Below, piece by piece: positions 32,671 through 44,900 of a stretch of 64,000 nucleotides of DNA; the stretch's first letter is position 1; every line of letters begins with the position of its first letter. Source of the stretch: Nematostella vectensis (Eukaryota > Cnidaria > Anthozoa > Actiniaria > Edwardsiidae). The position numbers were made by a program, and so were the translations under genes. Location: contig NC_064044.1 of assembly GCF_932526225.1 (NCBI RefSeq), forward strand, positions 3,870,092 through 3,934,091. The letters are read 5' to 3'. The notes below the pieces were generated by a model. The model did not search any database. It saw nothing but the letters and a program-made list of their open reading frames with translations, and was not told the DNA's origin.

Positions 32671-34324
32671 TTTTCCGCGTCAGCAATCATGCCGAGTACG
32701 TGGTCTACCGTCAGAACGTGGTGCGGTCCCGTGTACTTTGTGCGACCCTTTTGCCTGTCGTCTATAGCGTATCGCTTGATTCGCGCTATAATGAGCTCTT
32801 CACTGGGCGTAGCCTGCAGCCTGTGGGAACCAAGGCACCGGGAGTGTTATCGGGGGGGATCCGCGGACTATCTGGTCGGCGCGCCGCACGCGGGAGATGC
32901 CGGTGTATACAGCATTCGTGATCCAGCCCTCTAAGCTGTGGTCTATGATAAACAGACGTCTTGGAGTCTGGATAGTCTTGCCCTGCACCCGGTGGACTGT
33001 CCCCTAGCCCGCGTATTTCCACTCGAGGGGATCCCGTTAAGGACCGCGTCGAGAGGAACCTCGACTACCGTGCCTTTGTACGCGTCGACCTTCTCACCCC
33101 TTTTGCCTGGCACGGGCACCGGCCGCCCTTGCTTGCGATAACGATGCGCGACGCTAGGATCGGGGTCAAAGCGGATGGTTGCTGGCAATCGGGGGTAGTT
33201 TTTCCTGTGGTGCTCTACCAATCGCTGCTGAACAAGGGCCCCCATCTTGTTGGTCGAGCACACCCACATATCGCTTGGGTGGGCCTGCTCGATCACCGCG
33301 TCGAACGCCACCCCATCCCACTCCCTTCGAAACACCTCAAGCTGTTGGGAATCTGGCTGACACTAAATCCGGCCCTTTATGTTGTGGAGCCTGGAGGAGG
33401 GCGCGGCAGAGCCGCAGTCGCATGTACTGTACGGCTTTCCGCAGTCTTCACACAGGCAGCTGTAGTCGGACTCGAACCAGCGGATGTTCCCTTGTGCCCA
33501 CTCCTTGAGCATATCGTGAAGCCCCTCTTTATCTCCCCAGGGCGGGACCTGCCCATAGTCGCCACAACACACTACCTGACACGGCCGCGTGGCGAGATAC
33601 CCTAGGATGGCGCGTAGCACTTTAGTCTGTACCTTACAGCACTCGTCAATGATGATTACTTCTGCGAGACGGTCGAGTTTGTGCCCCAGCTCGGAAGGTC
33701 TCCGCTCCTCTATCGGCCTCTCCGCTGGTATCCAGAGGTAGTGGTGGTAGGTTTGAGCCTTCACCGCGAGGCGCGGGTTGTTGCGATGGTTGTGGGCGAG
33801 GTCGTTCTCGGGGGTGAGCACCACAACGTTGCGGCCGCGGAACATGCTCACCGCCCACTTGGTCTTCCCCGGTCCTCCTTGGCCGGCTAGATACATCTTT
33901 GCAGAGGTTGCGGCCACTAGATCGCACGGCAAACTCGGCGACTTCTTCGGACCCCAAGCCGCTTCGGGTCGCCACTCGTACCCAGGCTTCTTGTGGCGCC
34001 ACTCTCCATACCTCGGATTTCGCACCACGCTTTACACCACTGGGCACCGCCTTTGCGTATATGGCATCTGTGCACACTCGGAGGACGTCTTCGCGAGGGA
34101 TCCGCCTCAACATGCGTCGCAACGCTATGTTTGTGTACGCCAAGACGAAGGCCCTGATATGGTACCATTATGAGCGCCGGACACCGTCTTTGTATTGGAT
34201 CAGGTGAGCCCCGTCGGCATGCTCGAAGTTAAGTAAGTGGTCGGTGCCCGCAAGGAGGTTTGTCAGATACGCGGCTTCTTCACGGTCGCGGACTACGATC
34301 AAGGACTCGTCGCCATGGCAAGCG

Positions 34325-34916
<592 letters not shown>

Positions 34917-36888
34917 ATCTATCTAAACGGACAGCGAGATCTCGACCCTTAGGGTACTGCGAGTCTTCGCCGCCGGGGCGGCACGCGATGGAGTGGGGAA
35001 ACTTGATGGAGTCCTTTTTTCCGACGCTATACAACACCTCCCTCGCCGTGGCCATGACCAGGTCACCCGAGTCTAACAGGTCCTTAAGCTCTGGTGTGGT
35101 AATCCAGCCCTCGTTTTGTTCCAAGTGCTGCCCTACCCTCCCGGAAGTGTAGGGGTGGCAGGCCTCAGAGAACTCCCACTCGGTCAGCTGAATGGCCCCG
35201 GTTAGTTGAAGAACCTCGCTCAATGGCCGTCCCACAACATCCGCGATACGATACACGTTCGTAGGGAAGCTGTATTTCCGTACCAAATCAATGGCGTCCG
35301 GGGCGCCGCCGAAGACGCTGTCCTCGCATCCTAGGTACGCCGCACGCATGTCGATGTGCGCATGAGGCTGCACCCCTAAGTTTTCCTTGCTATTCCACAC
35401 TTTGGACTCAACCTGCGCCGCTCGCCAGACGTCCCTGTATTTAAGAGGCTTTGGCCTGATGTTCTCTCTTTGAGTCCACTTCTTGAAGCGATACCCTATT
35501 GCACCGCCCATCGAGTGCGTAGCTTCGGTGTACTCTTGGTAGGCTGGGTGGTCATCAGGGAGCCATTGAGGATCATATCCTGTCTCGTCTGTAAACGCCC
35601 TGTCGATAGCTCCTCCATCTTGTCCCGATCGGTATAGTTTGCCTTCGTGCGTGACTATAACACGCCCACACAGCCAGATCCTCGTGCTTCTGGGGATCGC
35701 CCTGTTTATAAAGCGAATGAGCACCTCTGGCACTTTTGCCTCGCGCGTTTTTGTGGCGGCACTGGTTAGAGCCTTCTCCTGACATAACGAACGAAGCTCC
35801 CCCTCAGCCTCGAAGTCTAGGCAGTGGACGCTCGCGATCGCAGGTGGTTCAGTCGGAAGCTCCACCCAGGCGTGGTTATTGTGGCGAGGGATGCGGATTT
35901 GTGTGTACCCCCTCTTGTACTTCCCCGAGTTCCACAGGACGTTGCCCAGGGCGTCCACGGCTACCAGCTTTATCCCGAGCTTCTTTTCCATCTCAAAGAG
36001 GTCTTCTTTGGTGCATCCCGTAGTGGCCAGCTTCTTGTCAAATTGCTCGAGGATCTTGCCTCGTGTCTTGGTTAGACCAAGGGATTCCTCAAGAAGAAGG
36101 CAACATAGCTCACAATACAGTTAGCGAAGGCGTCACTCCCCTCTCGCTCAAACATTGGCCCAGGCTCCCTATTTTGCTCATTTAAAGGGCGAAGCTCGTA
36201 TCTCACGTAGACGAGGTACTCTCGTCCTTCCTCCCAAATACCCGCATCGATGCCTTCCAGGGCGCCGACTGCGATTTGGTCCCCTCTTTTGACTAACGAC
36301 CCACCAATCTTGTGCTCCGAGCGCCCTTCCTCCTCCGTGATTGGCCCCAATGGCTCTGCGGGGGCCTTACCAACGACCGTGAAGAGTCCGTAACGCCGGT
36401 CGGGGTCTACCGCCTCGAGCACCAGCGGCAGCACTGCGTTTGCCCTCAGTGACTCTCGCTCGTGCGAGACCCACCACACCGAGCCCTCGTCATTAATATC
36501 AGGCCCCCGCATAAACCGGCTTTAGAGCAATGACACCTGCTCTACCAAGATCTCGTATCTCCTGGTAAACACCGGCGCTTATGTCTTGGCCCCGAAGAGT
36601 GGCATCCACGCTTGGGAACCGAAGATGGGCGCCGCCGACGAAGAGAGAATAGTACTCCTCGGGGTCTAAGCCCTCTGGGCCCTCTTGCCGCCGTTCCAGC
36701 AGCAATGGGTCGAACTCGCGCCAGACTTCCTCTGGCCGCGAGCTCGCCGGCATGAGCGGCTTAAGCAGCTTGCGCTTGGCATCCTCGGGGATGCCCTCGT
36801 CCAGGATGTTCTGGACCAGCCCTGCCAGTAAGGCGGGCGCCTCTTTGTCAGGCATGCTATTGAGAATCTCCTCTATGTAAGCGTCCAT

Positions 36889-37070
36889 GTTTGGGTATGC
36901 CTTGTGCCACCCAGTCTCTAATTGCCCGTATCACAGCCGGCGGGACGAGTGTTTGGGTATGCCTTGTGCCACCCAGTCTCCAATTGCCCGTATCACAGCC
37001 GGCGGGACGAGTGTTTGGGTATGCCTTGTGCCACCCAGTCTCTAATTGCTCGTATCGCAGCCTGCGATGT
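36889..37070. repeat. Three tandem copies of a ~62-bp unit
   Basis: The unit contains TTTGGGTATGCCTTGTGCCA and 'ccgtatcacagccggcgggac'. The copies begin near 36890, 36952 and 37014 and lie exactly between the Cys-rich gene and the polymerase start codon. On the - strand they read (V)PPAVIRAIGDWVAQGIPKH in one frame, so this looks like an expansion of the original 3' coding end of the Cys-rich gene. Confidence 0.85.
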
Positions 37071-37389
37071 CAGACAGGACGAGTGCGAACCATTCCCGAG
37101 CGCGCCTCTCGACGCCGCGCATCCTCTGCCCATCACGATTCGCTCCGCAGGGGCGGCACAACCGCGTCTCCGACTGCGTCCCTATACCGCAGATCCTGCA
37201 CGGCACGGGGAGGGGTCTGCCCTTACGGAGCCTTTGAAGGTGCACCTTGCAGTAGATTTCCATGCACCTCTGGCCGCACGTATTTGCATGGCCGACCTTT
37301 AGCCACCCGCAGTAATCTTTTCCGCACTTCATCCTTCGAACACTCGGTATACCACAGGACAGACGGAGGTCTAATTGCAAGGTTCCCAC
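37042..37389 (-). CDS. Small Cys-rich (zinc-binding) protein, C-terminus altered
   Basis: About 115 codons. It has multiple Cys pairs (CGKDYC, CGQRC, CRICG, CRPCG) plus His residues, consistent with two or three zinc-binding knuckles. It lies immediately upstream of the polymerase-helicase gene on the same strand. The original end probably ran into the repeated 62-bp unit in another frame. Similar small zinc proteins often accompany replication genes in DNA viruses; the exact role is unknown. Confidence 0.5.
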   Translation of the reverse strand: MGTLQLDLRLSCGIPSVRRMKCGKDYCGWLKVGHANTCGQRCMEIYCKVHLQRLRKGRPLPVPCRICGIGTQSETRLCRPCGANRDGQRMRGVERRAREWFALVLSDIAGCDTSN

Positions 37390-37479
37390 ACGTTTCTACG
37401 AAAGGCCCCAGTCAATCATTGCTAATCATTCATCTACGTGGAGTGTGCTTTGCGCAGATTTACTTCTGCTAATTATCCA

Positions 37480-37645
37480 TCTACGCGTAGTGGCCCGACG
37501 TAGATTAATAATCAGCGATTATTAACCTACGCGAAACGCGTTTCGGTGTCACTGAAAGCCCCCAGCCTGAAATGGGACGGGGGGGGGGGGGGGGGGTCGG
37601 AGGGGGGATTCCCACTCGTTACACTGAAAGTCCCCAGTCCCCCCC
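37480..37645. repeat. Candidate right terminus of the virus-like element
   Basis: Contains a run of about 18 G, CCTGAAATGGGACG and ends CTGAAAGTCCCCAGTCCCCCC. It is the inverted counterpart of 23469-23730 (see there). Adjacent inverted motifs (CATCTACGCGTAG, GACGTAGATTAATAATC) lie at 37470-37520. Confidence 0.4.
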
Positions 37646-38285
37646 ATAGAGCAAATACTTTTCAGTTACAACATATTTTGAATTGTTAAACGATGATAAT
37701 TTTCCTTCTAGAAACACAGAAACCCATTTGAGTGCCTATGAGTACCTTTTTAGCCAACGAGAAACGTGTTTGTACAAAAGGCCGTGCGCGGCCATGCGGC
37801 GTTGATTGGGATCCAAATCTCCCTGTCGATCTTGTGTTTGTTTCTTAGATAAAATGTTTCGTTGCGCGGCCGTTTCGAATTTATCTGGAATGTTTTCTTT
37901 GGCATTTATCAAAAACGAATAAGATATATTATCTTCTTTTTTGTTTATTTTTAGAACATTATTTTTAATTTACTTTGAACAATTTTAGTGTTCCTCGAGC
38001 GCTATCTTGAGCATTTGTTCAACGAAAAAATGTTTATAAAAGTAGAAGCCCAGGGTTTTCTCTTCCTAAGCTATTAGCTGAGCTACAAACTACATTTATA
38101 GAGCAAATGCTTATAACATTTTTGGGTATTTTTAAACAGTGATTATCTTCCTTCAAAAAACACGAAAATCCATTCGAGTGTCTCGAATGTTATTTTTAGC
38201 CAATCATAAATGTTTGCGTTATTGGCAGTCGAACATATAATCTCACGCTGGTGACTGGAAAACAGTCATTTTGATTATCGCAACG
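37646..38285. other. Upstream region of the OB-fold-like gene with a diverged duplication
   Basis: A stretch of about 120 bp beginning AGAGCAAATACTT (37648) recurs at 38098 as AGAGCAAATGCTT. Both contain 'gatnatnttccttc' and 'aaacacganaanCCAT(T/T)YGAGTG' and end near 'tagccaa(c/t)'. No coding sequence here. Confidence 0.55.
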
Positions 38286-39619
38286 ATGTCAACTCGGACA
38301 ACAGCTGAGAAAAAAAGAAAAGTCCCAGGTAAAGCAACAATGACACGAACCAGGGACGTCCCTGCACGAAACAAGAAAACGCAAGATATTACGATGACAA
38401 GTCGAACGCCCGAAAGACAAGATGAGATAACGATCAAAAGCAAGGTGCTACTGAATCTAAAATGGAAAGTCAAACCTCTGAGACAAGATGGCGACACAAT
38501 AAGTTATGTCCAAAAGCAAGGTACTACAAGTGAATCTGCTAGTCGAACGCCCGAGCGACAAGACGTTCAAGAGAAAAGTAGTAGTAACGTTGATTTGGCA
38601 ACTCCTCGAACTCCCGAGAAGCAAGATAGAACAATCGGATACGTCCATGAATTATCCGATATCATCAGAAATAAGGCGGATACGCACGATTACTGTACTT
38701 TGAAGCTTCAGACTTCAGGGGAGAAATTAGAAGACGCCCTTCTTTACTCGCCCGGAAAAAGGAAACTGTTAGCAAGTAACGAGAAAAGTAGAACTCCAGT
38801 TAAACTCACGAAGTTGGCCTTTACGAACGACATGACTCATGTGACGTCGCCCGAGGTAATTGAGTACAACTTTCAATATACACCGTTCAATATAAGGACT
38901 TTCAGCTGAAGGAAGAAGACTTCTCCACAATCGGAAATATTATAGAAAAGGCAGAAGAGTATGATAAAGCCCACGTTAAAGGAAAAGTGTTCGAAGTGAA
39001 GCGAAAGCCATTACAAAACAAGAACTACGAATTGTCCTCAGGGCTATTGTCAGACGGAGTAGACACAATCCCTATTGATATATGGCAACCACATTGTTCG
39101 ATTCTTGAAAACGAGTGTGCGTACGAATTTACAAATTTGGTAGTACGAGTGTGGAATGGGAAGAAGAAAGTCTCACTGGGAAGACAAAGCAAAGTCAACT
39201 CCTTAAATGATCCACGTATTATGGGTGTGGTGGAGGACCATGTGGTCAGACCTGCTGATGATGAGATAGCTATTGTGGACATCGATAGCGTTTTATCTGT
39301 AAAGAAAGTGGACGTTTACTTTGTATGCATAAACTGCAAGAGAAAGCTTGAGCAAGTTGGACAATACCAAATAGTGCACTGTCATAAATTTGGACATGCT
39401 ATGAAGCTGAATAGATGTTCAAAGAGTGTCATTATCTCTTTTGTTGTGGACGACGGAATAACACTTACCGCTTTTAAGGAAAGTTTGCAGACCATTTTAT
39501 CAGCAGAACAAATGGAAAAGAAGGAGACAGTTGAGTATAGCTTTCTTATGTTGACAGGTTATAATGTCTGTTATAACAAAAGGTCACATATTGTAACCGA
39601 GTTTATGGCTCAATCATAA
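38286..39619 (+). pseudogene. Nucleic-acid-binding (OB-fold-like?) protein, frameshifted by a 14-bp duplication
   Basis: Two frames join near 38890: 38286-38909 and about 38895-39619, roughly 440 codons together. The N-terminal half is basic and Ser/Thr-rich, with three copies of a (S/P)RTPE(R/K)QD motif. The C-terminal half has a beta-rich region with HVKGKVFEVKRKPL and EFTNLVVRVWNGKKKVSLGR, resembling RPA-like OB-fold proteins that many animal transposons carry, and a CxxC (CINCKRKLEQ) with later C/H (HCHKFGHAMKLNRC). The shift is caused by TTCAATATACACCG at 38872-38885 being followed by a second TTCAATATA at 38886. An AATAAA at 39832 could be its polyadenylation signal. The family call is tentative; intronless structure suggests a transposon or retrocopy origin. 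Confidence 0.45.
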
Positions 39620-39831
39620 ATTATGAAATAGTTCCTGTAAATGGTTGACCGTTTTAACAATCTCATTTGCGATTTGTTGCGTTTGGATGTTGTTGTTCAC
39701 ATTGAAAAATTGTGATGTTTATGCGTTAGTAAAATTTTTGTATAATTATTGAATGGATGGATTCCAATAGGTGGAAATTGGCTGTAGTATAATGTACCTT
39801 AATCTAGTCAATAATAATGAGATACAATGAA

Positions 39832-39837
39832 AATAAA
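39832..39837 (+). promoter_or_regulatory. Polyadenylation signal AATAAA
   Basis: Lies 213 bp downstream of the stop of the OB-fold-like gene and 60 bp before the gypsy LTR. Confidence 0.45.
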
Positions 39838-39896
39838 GATGTTGTGTTGGAATTGTGTTGTTTTAGTTGCAGAATGGGCACAAGACACCACCCAGG

Positions 39897-40041
39897 TGTG
39901 GTGTTCGGCAAGGAACAAAGCAAAAAGAAACAGACTCGTGGTCTTCCACATTTAATACAAGATGGCGGATCTCTGACATGTGTTCTACCATGGTGCATTG
40001 CGCACCTTAACAATCCATAATGCAACGCGGCGGACACTACA
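39897..40041 (-). repeat. 3' LTR of the outer gypsy element
   Basis: 145 bp, starting TGTGGTGTTCGG on the + strand and ending GGACACTACA; identical to 48733-48877. Confidence 0.95.
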
Positions 40042-40154
40042 TCCCCCCTTACTTAGCATTAAAGTCCATACTAGGAGCTAAATAACTATAACAGCTATAG
40101 TAGGGGTCCTACGCATGTATGTAAAACTGAAAAGAAAAATAAAACTAACAAAAC

Positions 40155-41846
40155 TTATTGTAGCACATAATCCTTAAAGCGAACAGGTTGTTGCCTAGTG
40201 CGCGCAGGTCGCTGATTGGCTAGAGAACCAGGAGACGCTGGCATTTCAGCTGTACAATCAAGTGTGGACTGGTTCTGGGTCTCAGGTGCGGTTTGGTGTT
40301 CCTGCGCGAATTCAGGTGGAGTAGGCAGCATGTCTGCGGCGACTGCTTCCTGTGGTTTGATGAACTTCTTCATTTGTGCTACATTCCTCATCTTCCTATT
40401 TCCATCAGAATCCTCCAGTACAACTGCATTACCTGTCTTCTGCAAAACCTTGTAAGCTTCAGGCTCAAAAACTGGAGAGAGTTTGTTCTCGCGGCGAGTC
40501 TGTCGCAGCAGTACTTCATCGCCTTCATCAATTCCACTTGGCTCAGCATGTCTTCTAGCATCAGCATACTCTTTCTGTCTGAGTTTTGATAGAGCGTCTC
40601 TGTCCCTAAGTTTGTGTTGCCACTCTGACTCTGTCGCTCTATCCTTCGGAATCTTTACACTAGGTAGCTTGTCTCGGAGCTGCCTTCCCATTAGGAGTTC
40701 GGCTGGCGAGCATCCAGTTGCGGCATGGTTTGTTGTGCGATACTGAAAGAGGAAATCATCAAGCGCTTTCTTCCAATCATTTCCTTGCAAGTTTGCTATC
40801 CGAATCACTTTAAGAATTGTTCTGTTACATCGTTCCACTTCGCCGTTGCTCTGTGGCCAATATGGAATTCCTTTCTTATGTTCTATGCCTAAGAACTCTA
40901 AGAAATTCTCAAATTCTTTCGAGGCAAAGGGCGGTCCGTTGTCGCTGCGAACCGTGTATGGTATGCCATGTGTTCTGAATATTCCCTCCAATGCCGTGAT
41001 GACGTGTGGCGCATCGGTTTTCTTAAGGAGTACTACCTCTGGCCATCTGGAGTAGTTATCCACAACTACCAGCAAGTGGTTTCCTCCAGGTATCTCAGTC
41101 AAATCTGTGGCGAGGTCCTCCCATGGTTCTTCAGGTAGTTCTGTTGATCGAACAGGTTCCGGTTTGCCACGTGGTCCAACTAGCTGGCAGGGGTAGCAGG
41201 CCTTGATGAACTGTTCAGCCTGTGCATCCATCTGCGGCCACCATAGTTTGCTTCGCAGGCGGGATTTTGTGCGCACCATTCCTTGGTGTCCCTCATGAGC
41301 TAAAATAATTGCTTGCTTCCATAGGGATTCTGGTAGCACAATTCGGTTTCCACGCATCACTAATTGTCCGGCAATCCACAACTCCTTTGACACTGCTTTG
41401 TACAAGGTACCTGTGAGGCGGGTGAAGTCTCCACTTCTAATTGCTTCGCGTACCAGAATAAGGGTTGGGTCCTTCTCTGAAGCAACCTCTACATGCTTTG
41501 GGGTCATGGCGACAGGTACTGCGGCCTTTGCAGTGCTAAACACATATTCGCTGGTTGCTTTAGAATCAGCTGTCTGTACTGGACCAACTGGTAAACGACT
41601 CAGGGCGTCGGCTGAATTTTCCTTTCCGGAAATGTGCCTGACCACATAGCTGAATTGCTGAAGGTACAACAGCCAGCGTTCAATCCTAGCAGACGGGGGT
41701 TTAGACGTTGGACCTAGGACTGAAATTAAGGGTTTGTGATCAGTTAGTATTTCAAAATGGGTTCCATAAAGGAACATGTGAAATTTCTCACAGGCCCATT
41801 TGACAGCAAGGGCCTCTCGCTCGAACTGTGAGTAGCGCTGTTCAAC
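40155..41846 (-). CDS. pol: Outer gypsy gag-pol, 3' part: RNase H end and integrase
   Basis: 564 codons including the stop. It opens in the RNase H domain (SQFEREALAVKWACEKFHMF, LTDHKPL), then has the H2C2 zinc domain (HEGHQGM...CYPCQ), the integrase core with D (ATDLTEI), D (VRSDNGPPF) and E (NGEVERCNRT), and a C-terminal tail. It continues from the other part of the gene at 46306 without frame loss. It encodes the enzymes that degrade the template and insert the cDNA. Confidence 0.93.
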   Translation of the reverse strand, partial: VEQRYSQFEREALAVKWACEKFHMFLYGTHFEILTDHKPLISVLGPTSKPPSARIERWLLYLQQFSYVVRHISGKENSADALSRLPVGPVQTADSKATSEYVFSTAKAAVPVAMTPKHVEVASEKDPTLILVREAIRSGDFTRLTGTLYKAVSKELWIAGQLVMRGNRIVLPESLWKQAIILAHEGHQGMVRTKSRLRSKLWWPQMDAQAEQFIKACYPCQLVGPRGKPEPVRSTELPEEPWEDLATDLTEIPGGNHLLVVVDNYSRWPEVVLLKKTDAPHVITALEGIFRTHGIPYTVRSDNGPPFASKEFENFLEFLGIEHKKGIPYWPQSNGEVERCNRTILKVIRIANLQGNDWKKALDDFLFQYRTTNHAATGCSPAELLMGRQLRDKLPSVKIPKDRATESEWQHKLRDRDALSKLRQKEYADARRHAEPSGIDEGDEVLLRQTRRENKLSPVFEPEAYKVLQKTGNAVVLEDSDGNRKMRNVAQMKKFIKPQEAVAADMLPTPPEFAQEHQTAPETQNQSTLDCTAEMPASPGSLANQRPARTRQQPVRFKDYVLQ

Positions 41847-41851
41847 CTTAC

Positions 41852-41974
41852 TGTAATGTTTGGGATTCCTGTTTGTATGACCGCAAGGTTTTCTGGGTAA
41901 CAGAAATAAACAACGAGAGTCCGCCATTACTGTTTATTCGTTTTGATCCTAAGGTTTTTCTCAAATACATTACA
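41852..41974 (+). repeat. 5' LTR of the inner gypsy element
   Basis: 123 bp, TG..CA ends, identical to 46183-46305. It contains an AATAAA (AGAAATAAACAACG), probably the LTR polyadenylation signal. Confidence 0.95.
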
Positions 41975-41999
41975 TTTTTTGGCGACGAGGATTTCGGAA

Positions 42000-44900
42000 A
42001 TGGCAACCTACGGCAAAATAGACGAATTCGACAGAGATTCTGATTCATGGGAACAGTATATCGAGCGTCTAAACTTCTATTTTGAAGCAAATGGAGTAAC
42101 TACGTCTGACGATGACTTGAAAATACGCCGTGCAATCCTCCTCAGTTCGGTAGGGAAAAAAACCTACAAATTAATGTCTGATCTGCTGGCCCCAGCGAAA
42201 CCGGGAGAGAAATCTTATGCTGACTTGTGCACCTTGGTAAAGAGCCATTTCAACCCAAAACCGAGTGAAAGCGTGCAACGGCACAAGTTCAATAACCGTT
42301 TCAGATTGAGCGGGGAGAACGTGTCTGACTTTGTAGCGGCTCTACGAAACATGGCAGAATACTGCAATTTTGGTGGCAGTCTGGAAAATATGCTGCGTGA
42401 TCGTCTGGTGTCTGGAATTAACAATGAAAGAATCCAAAGGCGTTTGCTATCAGAAGAGAACTTAACTTTCAAAAAAGCTTACGACATTGCTTCGTCTATG
42501 GAAACGACCGCACAGCACATGGCCGATCTTCAATCTGCTCCTTTTACGTTAAGTTCAACGTCTGCATCTGTAAAAAAGGTCAGTTCTTCGCCCTTACCGC
42601 GTTCTAAAAGCGAAAATAAAGAGTGTTATCGTTGTGGAAAAAATCACCACCCGTCAAAATGTCGTTTCAAGGAGGCCACGTGCCATTATTGTAAAAAGAA
42701 AGGACATATTGTTGCCAAATGTCTCAAAAAAGCAAAAAAGTCGTCCGAGACAACCAAGCCAAATTCAAACCACCATCCAAAACAAGGGAAACCAGCAATT
42801 CATGTCCTGGATACTGATAAAGAAATAGAAGATGAAGATATATATCCATTGTTTGCTGTCAGTCAAGGCAACCGCCAAAATCCGTATTTAGTAGATGTTG
42901 AATTAAATGGTCTGAAAGTTCAAATGGAACTGGACACTGGTGCATCACTTTCAGTAATCGGAGAGGACATTTTTGATCAATTGAAGAACATTGAGGGTTC
43001 ATCTCTCAATCTGCAAGATACCAAGCTAACCTTGAAAACATACACCGGGGAGACAATTCCAGTTTTAGGAAAGCTTGTAGTGGAAGTCAAGTACAAGGAC
43101 TTTTTTGAACACTTGCCAGTTATAGTTGTACAAGGCAAGGTGCCCAGTCTCTTTGGACGAGATTGGTTACAACATGTTAAGTTGTCATGGCCAGAGATTT
43201 TCCTAGTTCAAGTTGTATCCCCTGATGTGTCTGACCTGCTAAAGAAACATGAAAATTTATTCAAGGAAGGACTAGGGACAATTCAAGGAGTGAAAGCAAA
43301 GATATACGTTGATCCTCAAGCCAAACCCAAGTACTTCAAACCTCGCACGGTAGAATATGCACGACGTCAGAAGGTAGAGAGAGAATTGGACCGGTTGTTA
43401 GAAGAAGGAACAATTCGTCCAGTTCAATTTTCGGAATGGGCAACACCCATTGTGCCCATTGTCAAATCTGATGAGTCTATACGCCTTTGTGGAGACTTCA
43501 AAGTTACTTTGAACCAAGTTAGCAAACTTGACAATTACCCAATTCCTAAAACAGAGGATCTGCTAGCTCAACTTGGAGGTGGAGTGCAGTTTACAAAACT
43601 AGATCTGAGTCAAGCTTATCAACAACTTGAGTTAGATGAAGAATCAAAGAAGTACACCACTATCACCACTCATAAAGGCCTATTTGAGTACAATAGACTG
43701 TGCTACGGCATTGCCTCAGCCCCTGGGATTTTCCAACGCACAATGGAAAATTTACTGCAGGGTATTCCGAATGTTGTAGTACGAATAGATGATATTCTCA
43801 TTGCCGGGAAGACATCAGCAGATCATCTCAAAAGTCTAACAGAAGTCCTGTCACGTCTGGACAAAGCTGGCGTCCGTCTTAAACGTTCGAAGTGCATTTT
43901 TCAAGCACCTGAAGTCACTTACCTGGGACACCGCATAGACAAAGATGGTATCCACCCCCTTGACGAGAAAATCAAAGCAATTCAAGAGTCACCGAGACCT
44001 TCTAATCTGAAAGAACTGCAAGCCTTTTTAGGCATGCTTAACTATTACGCTTGTTACATACCTAACATCACTACAATACTATCTCCTTTACATCAGCTGT
44101 TAGTCAAAGACACACCTTGGAACTGGAGTGAAGCACATGAAAAATCTTGGAACCAAGCCAAGTCCACACTTCACTCTTCACAACTTCTAGTGCATTACAG
44201 CTTGGAAAGAGAGTTAACCCTTGCTTGTGACGCATCACCATATGGTCTTGGTTGTGTTATTTCACATGTGATGGATGATGGGACTGAACGTCCTATTTCA
44301 TATGCCTCACGTACTCTGTCCCCAGCCGAAAAGAACTATTCACAGCTCGACAAAGAGGCAGCAGCCATCATGTTCGGGGTGAGGAAGTTCCACTCATACT
44401 TATATGGACGGAGTTTTACCATCTACACTGATCACAAACCCCTGCTGGGTCTGCTACAGTCAACTAAACAAATACCGACCTCAGCCTCACCACGCATATT
44501 GAGGTGGGCGGTATTCCTGTCAGGCTACTCATACACTTTAGTATATCGAGAAGGCCAGAAAAATGGTAATGCCGATGGCCTGAGTCGGCTGCCATTGCCA
44601 AATGAAACCAGAAATGTTCCAGTGCCTGGCGACATTATGTTTGTAATGAATCATCTTGAAGTCAACACACCCGTTAAAGTCAAGGACATTGAGCGTTGGA
44701 CCTCAAAAGATCCTATTCTTAGTGCAGTACGACACCAAGTAATGTCCGGTTGGCCCAATTCAAATGATCGCATTGAGTTCAAGCCCTACTCTTATAGAAA
44801 GCACCAACTTAGCTGTCAGGATGGCTGTCTACTCTGGGGCTCTCGCGTAGTCATTCCTCCTCAAGGAAGAGTCAAGCTTCTCCAGGAACTACATGATGGA

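Noticed and set aside
32610-33605. + strand ORFs across the helicase region
   Set aside because: Shadows of the - strand helicase and HNH-like coding.
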